The notes under the pieces were generated by a model that was not told where the DNA came from, did no database searches, and saw nothing but the letters and a program-made list of their open reading frames with translations. The translations under genes and the position numbers were made by a program. DNA of 64,000 nt from an uncultured Cohaesibacter sp. (lineage in GTDB: Bacteria > Pseudomonadota > Alphaproteobacteria > Rhizobiales > Cohaesibacteraceae). Position 1 is the first letter of the stretch. Each line of letters starts with the position of its first letter. Shown here in pieces: positions 1 through 8,988 of this stretch. The stretch lies in contig NZ_OY821667.1 of assembly GCF_963682185.1 (NCBI RefSeq), positions 4,353,501 to 4,417,500 of the forward strand, written 5' to 3'.

Positions 1-113
1 GAAATTGAGCGCGTCTCAAGAGGCCACCAGCTGCCCATCCCCATGGAAAAGAGCTGGTAGGCAGCGAGCGCGTCGCAAGGGACTTCAATCACTTTGACGA
101 TCGGTTTGAGCAT
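1..113 (-). CDS. SRPBCC-family protein, N-terminal fragment (runs off the left edge)
   Basis: Reading the minus strand from an ATG at 113 gives 37 codons with no stop before the window ends. The peptide starts MLKPIVKVIEVPCDALAAY and continues through a W-W-P-L-E-T segment near residues 30-34. A hydrophobic beta strand followed by a P-x-x-A-Y/F helix and then W-W-P is the usual opening of SRPBCC (START/AHSA1-like) ligand-binding domains. An AGGAT lies about 7 bases upstream of the ATG. Only the first part is visible, so the substrate or partner cannot be named. In many rhizobia such genes sit beside an ArsR regulator, but nothing of that kind is seen here. Confidence 0.6.
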   Translation of the reverse strand, partial: MLKPIVKVIEVPCDALAAYQLFSMGMGSWWPLETRSI

Positions 114-477
114 GGCACAATCCTGACAATATCGCCCGGCGCCTCCGCAGACCAACGGCGATGGTTCAAAGGTTGAGGAAACGACAAATCGTTTTCCCGT
201 TACTTTTTACTTGAATGGCCTTCTTACAAAACTCACCTGTCAGGATAGAGATCACGCTCATGGCGCACAAGGCGTCCTTGGTAGGATACCAAAAAGCAAG
301 AAACACAACCGGTTGTTTTAAATAGGTGTTTTTCTGTCGTAAAACTGGACTTATCGCCTGTTTGCTGCCCGGAAGCTGATTTCATGCGCTGATAGCGACC
401 CAAATAAGCGCCGAAAAAGACGCACGCCAAGCTTGGTAAAATCGGCAAGTAGGCGGTGTATTCTTACAGAGCAGGCT
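114..477. other. Intergenic region, 364 bases
   Basis: AT-richer, non-coding looking DNA between the start of the left-edge gene and the end of the first PGPGW gene. The short open frames here have no Shine-Dalgarno site and no recognisable protein features. It presumably carries the promoter of the left-edge gene, but I cannot assign boxes. Confidence 0.4.
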
Positions 478-900
478 TTACCCACAAGGCTGTTTGGCAG
501 TGCTTTTCGCTGTCCGTTTCTCTTCTCCTGCAGGAGGAGAGGGCGACGCCATCGGGGTGAGGGCGGGATCTTTTCCAGCTGTGCTGCGAGACAAGCCGGC
601 TTCGGCTTCGCGTTTGCGGCGATGGCGTGTCATCAATGGGCGCGTCGTTTTCAAAACCCGATCAAATGGGCGGCCCGCTCTTTCCTCCAACCATACAAGC
701 GCGTGATCAAGCCAATCGACATGTTTGCGCAAGCGGCGCACCGCATTGCGCCCGACGCGGCTGTTGGCGATCAGGAGAAAGGCCCCGAACGCCAGCAGTG
801 GCACGCCGGTTGGAATGGGAAGCCAAATAGTCGCCAACCCTGCAAGCAAGCAGAAGAAGGCGAAGCCAATGATCGCCCATTGCCTGAGATTCGAGATCAC
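478..900 (-). CDS. Small PGPGW-type integral membrane protein (copy 1)
   Basis: 140 residues. The first 50 residues form two hydrophobic segments (about 8-26 and 29-45) joined by a P-I-P-T-G-V-P turn, the layout of the PGPGW putative transmembrane family; the remainder is basic and cytoplasmic-like. It is paralogous to the protein at 1070-1375, sharing the W(L/T)P(I/V)P turn, the LLIA(N/Y)SR(V/R)GR stretch and the RVLKTT(R/Q)PL motif. The start is a GTG preceded by AGGAGTGAA at good spacing. The last 25 or so residues (MASPSPPAGEEKRTAKST) are low-complexity, coincide with a DNA palindrome at about 523-545, and are absent from the paralogue. The molecular role of this family is unknown. Confidence 0.75.
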   Translation of the reverse strand: MISNLRQWAIIGFAFFCLLAGLATIWLPIPTGVPLLAFGAFLLIANSRVGRNAVRRLRKHVDWLDHALVWLEERAGRPFDRVLKTTRPLMTRHRRKREAEAGLSRSTAGKDPALTPMASPSPPAGEEKRTAKSTAKQPCG

Positions 901-1069
901 CGTCTTTCACTCCTACCAGACGGCAGCTTGCCTGAATCGCAAGCCAAGTCCATCAAGCCGACTGAACAAGAATAGAGAATAAAGAGATAGAAGCCTGTTA
1001 TGGCTCTCCATTTTCTTCCATTAGGCTGCATGTATGACAGCATGAAGACAAACAGGGCCGTTGTGAGCG

Positions 1070-1375
1070 CTAAAGATCGAGCTTTTTAATGCCATAGCGC
1101 AGGCGGGATTCCAGCGGCTGAGTGGTTTTCAGAACACGCACCATCTTGGCCTTGCTCTTGCCCTCGAACCAGCGCATCTGGCGATCAATCAGGGCAAAGC
1201 GTCGGCGGGCACCACGTACAAGGGCGCGTCCTCTCCGGCTGTAGGCGATCAGCAGGAAGGTTGCGAAGGTCATAAGAATTGCCCCTATAGGCACGGGAGT
1301 CCAAACAGATCCCAGCCCGACAAGGAACAGCAAGATAGCGAAGGTGATAATCACCCATCGCTTTATATGGACCAT
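1070..1375 (-). CDS. Small PGPGW-type integral membrane protein (copy 2)
   Basis: 101 residues from the ATG at 1375, which has GAAAGG upstream; the longer frame to 1435 has no ribosome site. It has two hydrophobic segments (about 7-24 and 27-42) around a W-T-P-V-P-I-G turn, then a basic tail with F-A-L-I-D-R and RVLKTTQPL. It clearly duplicates the neighbouring gene at 478-900 but lacks its proline-rich tail. Both copies point the same way and are separated by about 170 bases, so a tandem duplication is likely. Function is unknown; the inner membrane is the expected location. Confidence 0.75.
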   Translation of the reverse strand: MVHIKRWVIITFAILLFLVGLGSVWTPVPIGAILMTFATFLLIAYSRRGRALVRGARRRFALIDRQMRWFEGKSKAKMVRVLKTTQPLESRLRYGIKKLDL

Positions 1376-1562
1376 TTGGTGGCGACCTTTCAAAGGCAAT
1401 CGGGGTTTACACCCATAACGGTACAAGTCATGCAATATCTAGTCAGCATCATGGCAAGATCAAGTCGATTGATACCAAAAGCCCAAATAATACAGACGGA
1501 AAAAAAACGTGCCGTCTTGCGTCTTTCATTATGGAAAGACCTACCTGGGCACGCAAAAGCGA

Positions 1563-1577
1563 GCTGCCCGAGGCAGC
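1563..1577 (-). terminator. Hairpin terminator after the RlmD-like gene
   Basis: GCTGCC-CGA-GGCAGC, a 6-bp stem with a 3-base loop, lies 15 bases past the stop at 1592. Read on the minus strand it is followed by TCGCTTTTG. The stem is short, so this is a moderate candidate. Confidence 0.4.
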
Positions 1578-1591
1578 CCTTTCTGCGATTG

Positions 1592-2830
1592 CTAGCGAGT
1601 GAGCGTCACGACGCATTCTATATGCGGCGAATATAAAAACTGATCGACCGGCGTGACCGAAGCAATTGTGTAGCCACCATCCACCAGAATCCGCAAGTCA
1701 CGGGCCAGCGTGCCCGGATTGCAGGATACGGCAACCACGACCGGTAACTGGGATTTGGCGATCTCCTCGCATTGAGCCTTGGCGCCAGCGCGTGGCGGGT
1801 CGAACACGAGGGCGTCGAATTTCTTCATTTCGGCGGCCAGCAACGGGCGACGGAACAGATCGCGGCGTTCCATCTTGATGCCCTTGAGCTTGTCACCAAA
1901 GCGCCACGCACGTTCAAGTGATTTGAGCGCCGCATCCTCGCCCTCCAGTGCCCAGACTTGTGCTTTTTTCGCCAGCCGCAGGGCGAAGGTGCCCGAGCCA
2001 CAGAAAAGATCAATCACACGCTTGGCGTCGCCCACGCTCTCAAGAACCATCCTGGCCATGGCGCGTTCGGCGCTTTCCTCGGCCTGCACAAAGGCCCCGG
2101 CAGGCGGGCTGACCTGTGCTGCCCCCATGCGCAAGAGCGGCTGGCGGCGTTCGAGCAGCGTCTCGCCATTGGCCGAAAGGCGTGCAAGATCCAGATCTTC
2201 GGCCATTTCAACGGCTTTGAGATAGTCTTGGCCACCCCGCATGTCCTTGACGTCATCCAAGCTTAGATCAACGCCCGAATGGGTTGCCAGTAGGGTGATG
2301 CGGGCCTCTTTCTTTTTGGTCATGAACAGGGGCAGATAGTCTGCCAGCTTTGGCAATAGCGCATTGAGAGCAGGCACAAGAAGTGGGCAATGGTCCACAT
2401 CGACCACCCGTGTCGAGCGGGCTTCATGATAACCAAACAGCAGGCGGCGACCGATGAGGCGTGCGGTCAAAACGGCTCTGCGGCGCTCGCCCGGCTTGGT
2501 TGCAACCAGCGGATTGATCGCAAGATCTTCAAAGCCGCGAGAGGCGAGAGCATCCCTCACAAGATCCTGTTTCCATGCGCCATAAGCCTCTGGCGCCATA
2601 TGCTGCATGGTGCAGCCGCCACAGGTTTGGAACAGCGGACAGATCGGCTCGACCCTGTTCGGAGACGGTGTGACGATGTCTTCGAGTTCGCCACGCTCTC
2701 CCATTGGCGTAACGCGCACGCGCTCTCCTTCCAGCGTGAAGGGAACATACAGGCTGCCGCCTCCATGATAGGCGATCCCGTCGCCTTTGGCGCCAAGTTC
2801 GTCGATTGTGATTTCAACAGGGTCTGTCAC
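1592..2830 (-). CDS. rlmD: 23S rRNA (uracil-C5)-methyltransferase, RlmD/TrmA family
   Basis: 412 residues, a normal length for the family. The enzyme transfers a methyl group from S-adenosylmethionine to C5 of a uridine in RNA, in the cytoplasm. An N-terminal TRAM-like beta domain (about 1-55) is followed by the four cysteines that bind an iron-sulphur cluster (C64, C70, C73 and C148), the SAM loop DLFCGSGTFALRLA (274-287), DPPRAGA (344-350) and the catalytic cysteine in VSCNPGTLARDL (C370). All key residues are present. In related rhizobia this gene follows tlyA in a dxs-tlyA cluster; here tlyA lies 3 kb away with purD and ubiA between. The assignment to U1939 (RlmD) rather than another uridine is an inference. 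Confidence 0.85.
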   Translation of the reverse strand: MTDPVEITIDELGAKGDGIAYHGGGSLYVPFTLEGERVRVTPMGERGELEDIVTPSPNRVEPICPLFQTCGGCTMQHMAPEAYGAWKQDLVRDALASRGFEDLAINPLVATKPGERRRAVLTARLIGRRLLFGYHEARSTRVVDVDHCPLLVPALNALLPKLADYLPLFMTKKKEARITLLATHSGVDLSLDDVKDMRGGQDYLKAVEMAEDLDLARLSANGETLLERRQPLLRMGAAQVSPPAGAFVQAEESAERAMARMVLESVGDAKRVIDLFCGSGTFALRLAKKAQVWALEGEDAALKSLERAWRFGDKLKGIKMERRDLFRRPLLAAEMKKFDALVFDPPRAGAKAQCEEIAKSQLPVVVAVSCNPGTLARDLRILVDGGYTIASVTPVDQFLYSPHIECVVTLTR

Positions 2831-2996
2831 TGTATGTCTGGTCCTTCAGTGCTGCCGTGCTTCATGGCTCCTGCCAACTGGCCGAGCTTTAAAGCGCATA
2901 ATTCAATCAGAGCCTACCGGATTCGTCCGGCTTTGTCGTAGGGCCTTTGCAATTGCCGGGTGAATATACCACCCCGCGTCTTGCGCAATAGCAAAA

Positions 2997-3021
2997 CCCG
3001 CCGTGAGTGTCTCACCGCGGG
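2997..3021 (-). terminator. Rho-independent terminator of purD
   Basis: CCCGCCGTGAG-tgt-CTCACCGCGGG, an 11-bp stem with one C-C mismatch, followed on the minus strand by TTTTGC. It lies about 55 bases past the purD stop. Confidence 0.75.
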
Positions 3022-3076
3022 CTTTATGTTTGTGCATGCCGGATAGATCGGGGTGATGGCCCTCTATCCGGTTCTT

Positions 3077-4375
3077 TTATTGAGCGGCATCCTTCTCGCG
3101 CGCAACGGCCCGCCAGCCGATATCGCGGCGGCAGAAGCCATTGTCCCAGCGCACCGCATCCACGGCCTTATAGGCAAGGCGTTGGGCTTCGGTAACCGAA
3201 CCTCCGCGCGCACAGACATTGAGCACACGGCCACCGGTGGCCACCAGCTTGCCGTCTTTTTCTGCCGTGCCAGCGTGGAAAATGGTGACGCCCTCCAGCG
3301 CTTCGGCTGCTGAGAGATCCGCTATTTCAGTGCCTTTCTCATAGGAGCCGGGGTACCCCTTGGAGGCCAGCACAACATTCATTACCACATCGTCAGACCA
3401 ATCAGCCGAAACGCCTTCCAACTCGCCCTTGGCTGCGGCAAGCAGCAATTCAAGCAGGTCGCTTTCAAGGCGCATCATCAGGGTCTGACATTCCGGGTCG
3501 CCAAAGCGCACGTTATATTCGATCAGCTCAGGGCCCTTGTCAGTGATCATCAGACCAACAAAAAGAATGCCTGTGAAGGGCGCGCCGCGGCTGGCCATGC
3601 CATTGATGGTCGGGCGGACGATCTTTTCCATGACCTCTTCGGTCAAGGCATCGGTCATCACGGGAGCCGGGCTATAAGCCCCCATGCCACCGGTGTTCGG
3701 GCCGGTGTCGCCTTCGCCAACGGGTTTATGATCTTGTGCAGAGGCCAGATGCAGCGCGGTCTTGCCATCGCAAAGGGCAAACAGACTGGCTTCCTCGCCC
3801 TGCAAGAAGGCCTCGATGACCACTTCAGCACCAGCTTCACCAAATGCTCCGTCGAAGCATTCCTTGACAGCCGCTTCGGCTTCGGCATCGTTCATTGCAA
3901 CGGTGACGCCTTTGCCTGCGGCGAGCCCGTCTGCCTTGATGACGATTGGGGCTGGATGGTCCTTGAGATAGGCAAGGGCAGCGGCGCAATCAACAAAGCG
4001 CGCATAGGCAGCTGTCGGGATGTCAAACTCGGCGCATAGATCCTTGGTGTAGCCTTTGGAACCTTCCAGCTGGGAAGCTTCCTTGGAAGGACCGAATGTC
4101 AGGATGCCTGCCGCGCTGAGGCTGTCGACAAGACCATCAACCAGTGGCGCTTCCGGACCGACTATCACGAAGTCGATGGCTTTGGCCTTGCAAAAGGCGA
4201 TAACCGCATCATGATCGCTCTCTTGAATGTCGGCTTTTTCTGCCAGCGTCAGCAGGCCTGCATTGCCCGGAGCTACATAGAGAGCGCCAAGACGGGGGGA
4301 TTTCTTAAGGCCATAGGCAAGGGCATGTTCGCGTCCGCCAGAGCCGATGAGAAGAACGTTGAGGCGATCAGTCAT
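3077..4375 (-). CDS. purD: Phosphoribosylamine-glycine ligase (GARS)
   Basis: 432 residues. It joins glycine to 5-phosphoribosylamine using ATP, the second step of de novo purine synthesis in the cytoplasm. It opens with [20 protein letters not shown], the GARS N-terminal Rossmann signature, and has the ATP-grasp segments [14 protein letters not shown], the acidic [17 protein letters not shown] and the metal-binding [11 protein letters not shown]. The ATG at 4375 is chosen because AAGGTGG precedes it and homologues begin here; the frame extends 38 codons further without support. It stands alone, with a strong terminator downstream, and is divergent from ubiA. Confidence 0.96.
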   Translation of the reverse strand: MTDRLNVLLIGSGGREHALAYGLKKSPRLGALYVAPGNAGLLTLAEKADIQESDHDAVIAFCKAKAIDFVIVGPEAPLVDGLVDSLSAAGILTFGPSKEASQLEGSKGYTKDLCAEFDIPTAAYARFVDCAAALAYLKDHPAPIVIKADGLAAGKGVTVAMNDAEAEAAVKECFDGAFGEAGAEVVIEAFLQGEEASLFALCDGKTALHLASAQDHKPVGEGDTGPNTGGMGAYSPAPVMTDALTEEVMEKIVRPTINGMASRGAPFTGILFVGLMITDKGPELIEYNVRFGDPECQTLMMRLESDLLELLLAAAKGELEGVSADWSDDVVMNVVLASKGYPGSYEKGTEIADLSAAEALEGVTIFHAGTAEKDGKLVATGGRVLNVCARGGSVTEAQRLAYKAVDAVRWDNGFCRRDIGWRAVAREKDAAQ

Positions 4376-4867
4376 CAGGGCCACCTTTTGATAGAGACAG
4401 GGAACCGCTTGTGCGGCTCGAAAAACAAAGAATGAGACAGGTGATCGTCTGCTACCCTTCAGCCGCCACAAAATCAAGCCCACAAGCAAGCTCAGGGCTA
4501 ATTGTTGCCCTAAAAGCCATGCACAAATGCTGAAAAGGCATCAGGGACGGTTGATTTGTCCGTTTCTGGGCGCTTCCAATCAATTTGAAGCGCAATAAAA
4601 AAGCTCGGAAAAGGAACGCAACGGCATGCAGGGAGGACAACGCAAGAAAAGGCATTTATCGGGCGATCCAACCTAACAAAATGACCGTATAGAGGCCAGG
4701 TAAGCACAAAGGCTGCGCCCATTTAGTTTATATAATACAAAATGATGCTGTGCCAGAACACCACAATACAATTTGAGTGGTTGACGCAGGCAAGAGCATG
4801 GGGCAATGCTCTTACGTGAATAAGGGTTCTCCTTTTCGGCTCACAATCAACGACCAAGGACATGTTT
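4376..4867. other. Divergent intergenic region between purD and ubiA, 492 bases
   Basis: No coding gene is supported here. It must hold both promoters. The segment close to ubiA contains a TTGACG (4781-4786) and an inverted repeat described separately. The purD side shows no clear boxes; no purine-repressor or riboswitch-like fold was recognised. Confidence 0.45.
4781..4813 (+). promoter_or_regulatory. Possible ubiA promoter with an inverted repeat
   Basis: TTGACG at 4781-4786 could be a -35 box. A perfect 8-bp inverted repeat AAGAGCAT-ggggca-ATGCTCTT (4792-4813) overlaps where the -10 region would lie, and no good -10 hexamer is seen. It may be an operator or a weak hairpin in the leader; there is no T-run, so it is not a terminator. 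Confidence 0.3.
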
Positions 4868-5821
4868 ATGAAGGATCAGGCGACACTGGGTGAGGGGCGC
4901 GTTGCAGATGCAGTGCGTGGCCACTGGGCAGACACTTTGTTGCCCGCGTGGTTCCGTCCCTATGCGCGTCTGTCCCGACTTGAGCGTCCCATCGGCTGGT
5001 GGCTGCTGCTCTGGCCCTGCCTGTGGTCGCTGACGCTTGCGGTTTCTACAGCACAAGCCGGCACATTGCCGCCGATCGAGCATATCCTCTGGTATGGATT
5101 TGCCTTCTGGCTGGGCGCTGTTGCCATGCGCGGCGCCGGTTGCACCTATAACGATATTGTCGATCAGGATATTGACGAGAAGGTGGAGCGTACACGCTCA
5201 CGCCCTTTGCCCAGCCATCAGGTTTCCCGCCGCTTTGCCGGGGTGTGGCTCGCGGCCCAGTTGCTGATCGGCCTGTTCGTTCTGCTGCAATTTAACAGCT
5301 ACACCATCTGGCTTGGATTTGCCTCGCTGAGCGTCGTGGCCATCTATCCTTTCATGAAGCGCATCACCCATTGGCCGCAGCTCGTGCTCGGGCTGGCCTT
5401 TTCATGGGGCGCGCTGGTTGGCTGGACATCCATCACGGGCCAGTTGGCGTTGGCACCGGTTCTGATGTATTTGGGGGCTATCGTCTGGACCATCGGCTAT
5501 GACACCATTTATGCCCATCAGGACAAGGAAGACGATGTCATGATTGGCGTGAAATCCACCGCGCTGCTCTTTGCTGAAAATACTCGCGCCTGGCTTTCGC
5601 TTTTCTATGCTGTGATGGTTGTGTGCATGGCGGGCTGCTTTGCCGTATCCGGCGTTTCCTGGCCTGCCTTTGTCGGGCTGGCGGTTGCGGGTCTACATAT
5701 GGGCTGGCAGCTCTGGAAGCTCGAAATTGACAATGGCGGCCAGTGCCTTACGCTGTTCCGTTCCAACACGCAAATCGGCTGGATCATCTTTGCCGGATTG
5801 TTGGTCAGCATCTGGCTCTAG
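4868..5821 (+). CDS. ubiA: 4-hydroxybenzoate polyprenyltransferase
   Basis: 317 residues, an integral membrane prenyltransferase with about eight hydrophobic spans that attaches the polyprenyl tail to 4-hydroxybenzoate in ubiquinone synthesis. The first Asp-rich motif NDIVDQDIDEKVERTRSRPL (around residue 98) and the second motif DTIYAHQDKEDD are both intact; these bind the Mg-diphosphate of the prenyl donor. The ATG at 4868 is preferred over the in-frame ATG at 4862 because AAGGA (4856-4860) is then 7 bases away. It is monocistronic and converges on tlyA with a 41-base gap that shows no clear terminator. Confidence 0.95.
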   Translation: MKDQATLGEGRVADAVRGHWADTLLPAWFRPYARLSRLERPIGWWLLLWPCLWSLTLAVSTAQAGTLPPIEHILWYGFAFWLGAVAMRGAGCTYNDIVDQDIDEKVERTRSRPLPSHQVSRRFAGVWLAAQLLIGLFVLLQFNSYTIWLGFASLSVVAIYPFMKRITHWPQLVLGLAFSWGALVGWTSITGQLALAPVLMYLGAIVWTIGYDTIYAHQDKEDDVMIGVKSTALLFAENTRAWLSLFYAVMVVCMAGCFAVSGVSWPAFVGLAVAGLHMGWQLWKLEIDNGGQCLTLFRSNTQIGWIIFAGLLVSIWL

Positions 5822-5862
5822 CCTTCGGCTCTCTCGTTTTTGCTGGAGCAGGCCTTCAGCTA

Positions 5863-6618
5863 TTAAGCGTCTTTAACCGCGCCGAGCAGATATTCCTTGT
5901 TGCCATCGCCGCCAAGAATGGGCGAGGGGATCAATTCGCGTATCTGCCAACCATGACAGGCGGGGTCTTCGTCTCCAGCCAGCCAACGGGCAATGTCGTG
6001 TGCTGCGCGTTCCCCTTCGGCGGGGTCTCGCACGATGCCCCCCTTGCCGATGCCCTTTTTACCCACCTCAAACTGGGGTTTGACCAGCAACACGGCGAAG
6101 GCTCCTGGCTCGGCCATTTCCAAAGCGGCAGGCAGCGCCAGCCGCAAGGAGATGAAGGAGACATCGCTGACGAGGGCGCTGAACGCATCAGGCACGTGAG
6201 TGCGGTCCAGATGGCGCGCATTGACGCCTTCCAGTGAATGAAGCTTGGGATTGTCCAACAGGCTCGGATGCATCTGATCATGCCCGACGTCAATGCCATA
6301 AACCGCCGCGGCCCCGCGCTCCAGCAGCACCTGACAAAAGCCGCCGGTTGATGCTCCGATGTCAACGGCCACGCGCCCTGCAGGATCAAAGTCGAAATGA
6401 TCCAGTCCGCCAATCAGCTTCAGTGCGGCGCGGGAGACATAGCCAGCTGCCGGATCATTGATGGAGAGCGCTACCTGTGGGCCGACCATCTGGCTGGCTT
6501 TGGTGGCGGGCTTGCCATCCACTTGTGCAAAACCGCGCTTGATGGCGTCGCGCGCCCGCGCCCGGCTGGCGCAAAGGCCACGCTCCACGAGGGCCTGATC
6601 AAGCCGCAGCTTTTCCAT
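5863..6618 (-). CDS. tlyA: TlyA-family rRNA 2'-O-methyltransferase
   Basis: 251 residues. It has an S4 RNA-binding domain at the N terminus (MEKLRLDQALVERGLCASRA through about residue 65) followed by an FtsJ-type SAM-dependent methyltransferase domain with DIGASTGGFCQVLL as the SAM loop and SDVSFISLRLALPA downstream. Known members 2'-O-methylate cytidines in 16S and/or 23S rRNA; some are also described as haemolysin-like, which I regard as secondary. The ATG at 6618 follows AGAGGATC; the frame continues 29 codons upstream without support. In many rhizobia it directly follows dxs, but here dxs is 3 kb away in the opposite orientation. Confidence 0.92.
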   Translation of the reverse strand: MEKLRLDQALVERGLCASRARARDAIKRGFAQVDGKPATKASQMVGPQVALSINDPAAGYVSRAALKLIGGLDHFDFDPAGRVAVDIGASTGGFCQVLLERGAAAVYGIDVGHDQMHPSLLDNPKLHSLEGVNARHLDRTHVPDAFSALVSDVSFISLRLALPAALEMAEPGAFAVLLVKPQFEVGKKGIGKGGIVRDPAEGERAAHDIARWLAGDEDPACHGWQIRELIPSPILGGDGNKEYLLGAVKDA

Positions 6619-6800
6619 GATAGAAGATCCTCTTATTGGGCGGGCTAAAGAGCGAAGCCATGTTGCTTCGATTGCGACAGCCTTGATTTCCACCAAAAGC
6701 AGCAAGCGAAAGGCTGCGCCGCCCAGAACCGCTCAAGTCAATAGAGACTGGTCGCCACTAAATCAAGAGAATTTGCCTGATGGACTGAGTGCCTGCGTTC

Positions 6801-7424
6801 CTATTCTGCGCTGGCGATCAGGTTACGCAGCTTTTCGACCGCGCTGTCTTGTGTTTCTCCAAATGAAATGGTGCCGGAAAAGGCGCCGCCCTTTTTCATC
6901 AGAAAAACCGAGGCGGTATGATCCATGACATAGTCACCATCGCCGCTGCCATCATCCACCTTTTTGGCATAGACTCTGTAGGCCTTGATAACAGCATCGG
7001 TCTGCTCGCGCGTTCCTCTGAGGCCGATGAGCTGATCAAAGAATGCGTTCACATAATCGCCTATGGCTTCCTGCGTGTCACGCTCGGGATCCACCGTGAC
7101 AAAGACAAAATTCATCTTCTTGGCGTCTTCTCCCAATGCTTCTACCCAAAGAGCCATTTCACTCAAGGTCGTGGGGCAGACATCCGGACAGAAGGTGTAG
7201 CCGAAATAGATCGCCATTGGTTTGTCGGCAAAATCGGCATAGGTAACCGGTTTGCCTGTATGATCAGTGAGCGAAAAGTCACCGCCGATCCGGACACCTG
7301 TCTGGCCCTCTTGGGTCTGTTGAACCCGCATTTCTTCGCTATACCAGGAAAAGACGAGAAACCCCAATACGATGGCCATGACAAGGCTCATGGCCCAGGA
7401 AATGGTGCGTATCAGCTTTTTCAT
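6801..7424 (-). CDS. SCO1/SenC-family copper chaperone, membrane anchored
   Basis: 207 residues with a single N-terminal membrane anchor (about 8-26) and a periplasmic thioredoxin-like domain. The copper ligands are visible: the CxxxC of GYTFCPDVCPTTLSEMA and the distal histidine in MDHTASVFLM. Proteins of this kind deliver copper to the CuA site of cytochrome c oxidase and may reduce its cysteines. The ATG at 7424 has AAAGGAA upstream, and the next 17 codons of open frame are unsupported. No oxidase genes are adjacent, so the partner cannot be told from context. Confidence 0.9.
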   Translation of the reverse strand: MKKLIRTISWAMSLVMAIVLGFLVFSWYSEEMRVQQTQEGQTGVRIGGDFSLTDHTGKPVTYADFADKPMAIYFGYTFCPDVCPTTLSEMALWVEALGEDAKKMNFVFVTVDPERDTQEAIGDYVNAFFDQLIGLRGTREQTDAVIKAYRVYAKKVDDGSGDGDYVMDHTASVFLMKKGGAFSGTISFGETQDSAVEKLRNLIASAE

Positions 7425-7632
7425 GAAGCGGTTCCTTTGGTTTCTGGATGAAGAATCTGGGCGTGGTTCCTGCATGGTGGGCCTTCAGTTTTCACAGCTG
7501 TGTGGCGAAGTCAACCGGACGAAACTGCACATGAGGCTTAAGGATGAGGGGCTTACGCCTGTATCAGACTGCGCTTCATGCGCGATTGCAAGCTGACTCG
7601 CATGAGCAAGAGTGGCGAATGCCCGCGTGATG

Positions 7633-8265
7633 TTAGCGATGTGTAAGAGCCAGTTTGATGCCGAACCCTAGAAGAAGCAGCCCAGTGGCGCCATTAAGGG
7701 TGCGCGCAATCGCTGGACGGGCCAGAAACCGGCGTGCCTTGTGCACCATGAGCGCCAGCCCTCCTTGCCAGATCATGCCCAACAGAAAATGGATACCCGC
7801 CACCAAAAGCGACTGCCACAGAGCCGATTGGGTCGGATCAATAAACTGAGGCAGAAACATCATGTAAAAAAGGATCGGTTTCGGGTTGAGCACATTGGAG
7901 AGAATGCCCTCACGAAAAGAAGTGACGAGGGATACGCGCCGTGCGCCTTCGCTCGCTACGACGAGCCCATGCCCGCGCCAAGCTGCCAGCAAAGATTGGA
8001 AGGCGAGATAGACAATGAAGAGTGCACCGGCAAATTTGAGCAGAGTGAACAGATAGGCCGATTGCAGCAGGATCACCGATAATCCCAACGCCGAAATGGT
8101 GGCATGCACGAAAAGCCCTGAGCAGATGCCAAAGCTGGTGGTAAAGCCATCGGAAAAGCCGCCACGCGCAGCATTGCGCAACACGAGAACCGTATCCATC
8201 CCCGGCGCCATGGTCAGCGCAGCCAGAGCCAGAATGATGGCGAGGAAGGGAAAGTGATCAAACAT
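7633..8265 (-). CDS. LysE/RhtB-family amino-acid exporter
   Basis: 210 residues, about six membrane spans. The opening LTMAPGMDTVLVLRNAARGG matches the LysE/RhtB signature (P-G-P/M-x-x-x-x-V-x-x-x-x-x-x-G), and NPKPILFYMMFLPQFI is the second conserved stretch. Such proteins export amino acids or homoserine lactones from the cytoplasm; the substrate cannot be read from sequence. The ATG at 8265 is preceded by GAGGT; the TTG 12 bases upstream is less likely. A second, different LysE-type gene (argO-like) lies at 45324-45947. Confidence 0.85.
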   Translation of the reverse strand: MFDHFPFLAIILALAALTMAPGMDTVLVLRNAARGGFSDGFTTSFGICSGLFVHATISALGLSVILLQSAYLFTLLKFAGALFIVYLAFQSLLAAWRGHGLVVASEGARRVSLVTSFREGILSNVLNPKPILFYMMFLPQFIDPTQSALWQSLLVAGIHFLLGMIWQGGLALMVHKARRFLARPAIARTLNGATGLLLLGFGIKLALTHR

Positions 8266-8559
8266 GGCGGACCTCAATCAACAAACAAAAGTCTGTGCCC
8301 TCGATCTTAACAGGGCAGCAGGCAAAAGATGGCAGAGACGGGCTCGAAGGGCCCTTGGGCAGACGATGGATAGGCACACTACAGATGCTGAAGGCCACAG
8401 GGTGCCGAATAACCTAGGTAGTGTGCGCGCAAAGCAGATTGCGAACACCTATTCATTTCTAGAGAAAGCCATAATTGACCGCAACAGACAACAGAGGCGG
8501 TCTGCGGTGCATCCTTTGCAAAGGACGTTACAAAGGGAGACGGCTCGGCCGGGCCAAGA

Positions 8560-8988
8560 TCAGGCTTCGAACTGATCGTGAGCACCCCAATACATCGCTT
8601 CTATCTTGTTGCCCTCAAGGTCACGCAAGAAACAGCCATAATAGGCCTCGCCATAATGAGGTCTCGGGCCTGGTGCACCATCTGGTGTTGCTCCCATTTC
8701 CAGCGCTTTGTCCCAAAAGGCTTGAACCATTTCCTTGCTGGAGGCTAGAAAGGCGAAGTGAGTGCCATTCCCCGCGCTGGCTTTCTGCTTGTCATGGGGC
8801 GTTTGGACCCAGAATTCGGGAAACATCTTGCCAAAGGCAATGGCGCCGACTTCTCCGGGCACATCCACTTCCATGATGACTTTTGCGCCAACGGTTTCCA
8901 AAACCGCCTTGTAGAAATCTCGCGCCTTGGGAAAATCATTCGTTCCCACAGAAACATGCGCCATGATGACGGGTGGTTCACTATTCAT
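8560..8988 (-). CDS. VOC-superfamily (glyoxalase/bleomycin-resistance fold) protein
   Basis: 142 residues with the beta-alpha-beta-beta-beta layout of the vicinal-oxygen-chelate fold: MAHVSVGTNDFPKARDFYKAVLE at the start, GTHFAFLAS in the middle, and YYGCFLRDLEGNKIEAMYWG at the end. The D-x-E-G-N-K-I-E motif near the C terminus contains the usual metal-ligand glutamate. The ATG at 8988 has GGAGA five bases upstream, better than the TTG at 9000. The substrate is unknown, and this subgroup is often annotated only as glyoxalase-like. It stands alone, upstream of the LysE gene in the same direction with a gap of about 290 bases. Confidence 0.85.
   Translation of the reverse strand: MNSEPPVIMAHVSVGTNDFPKARDFYKAVLETVGAKVIMEVDVPGEVGAIAFGKMFPEFWVQTPHDKQKASAGNGTHFAFLASSKEMVQAFWDKALEMGATPDGAPGPRPHYGEAYYGCFLRDLEGNKIEAMYWGAHDQFEA

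Noticed and set aside
233-448. 71-codon minus-strand frame in the first intergenic region
   Set aside because: No ribosome site and no protein-like features.
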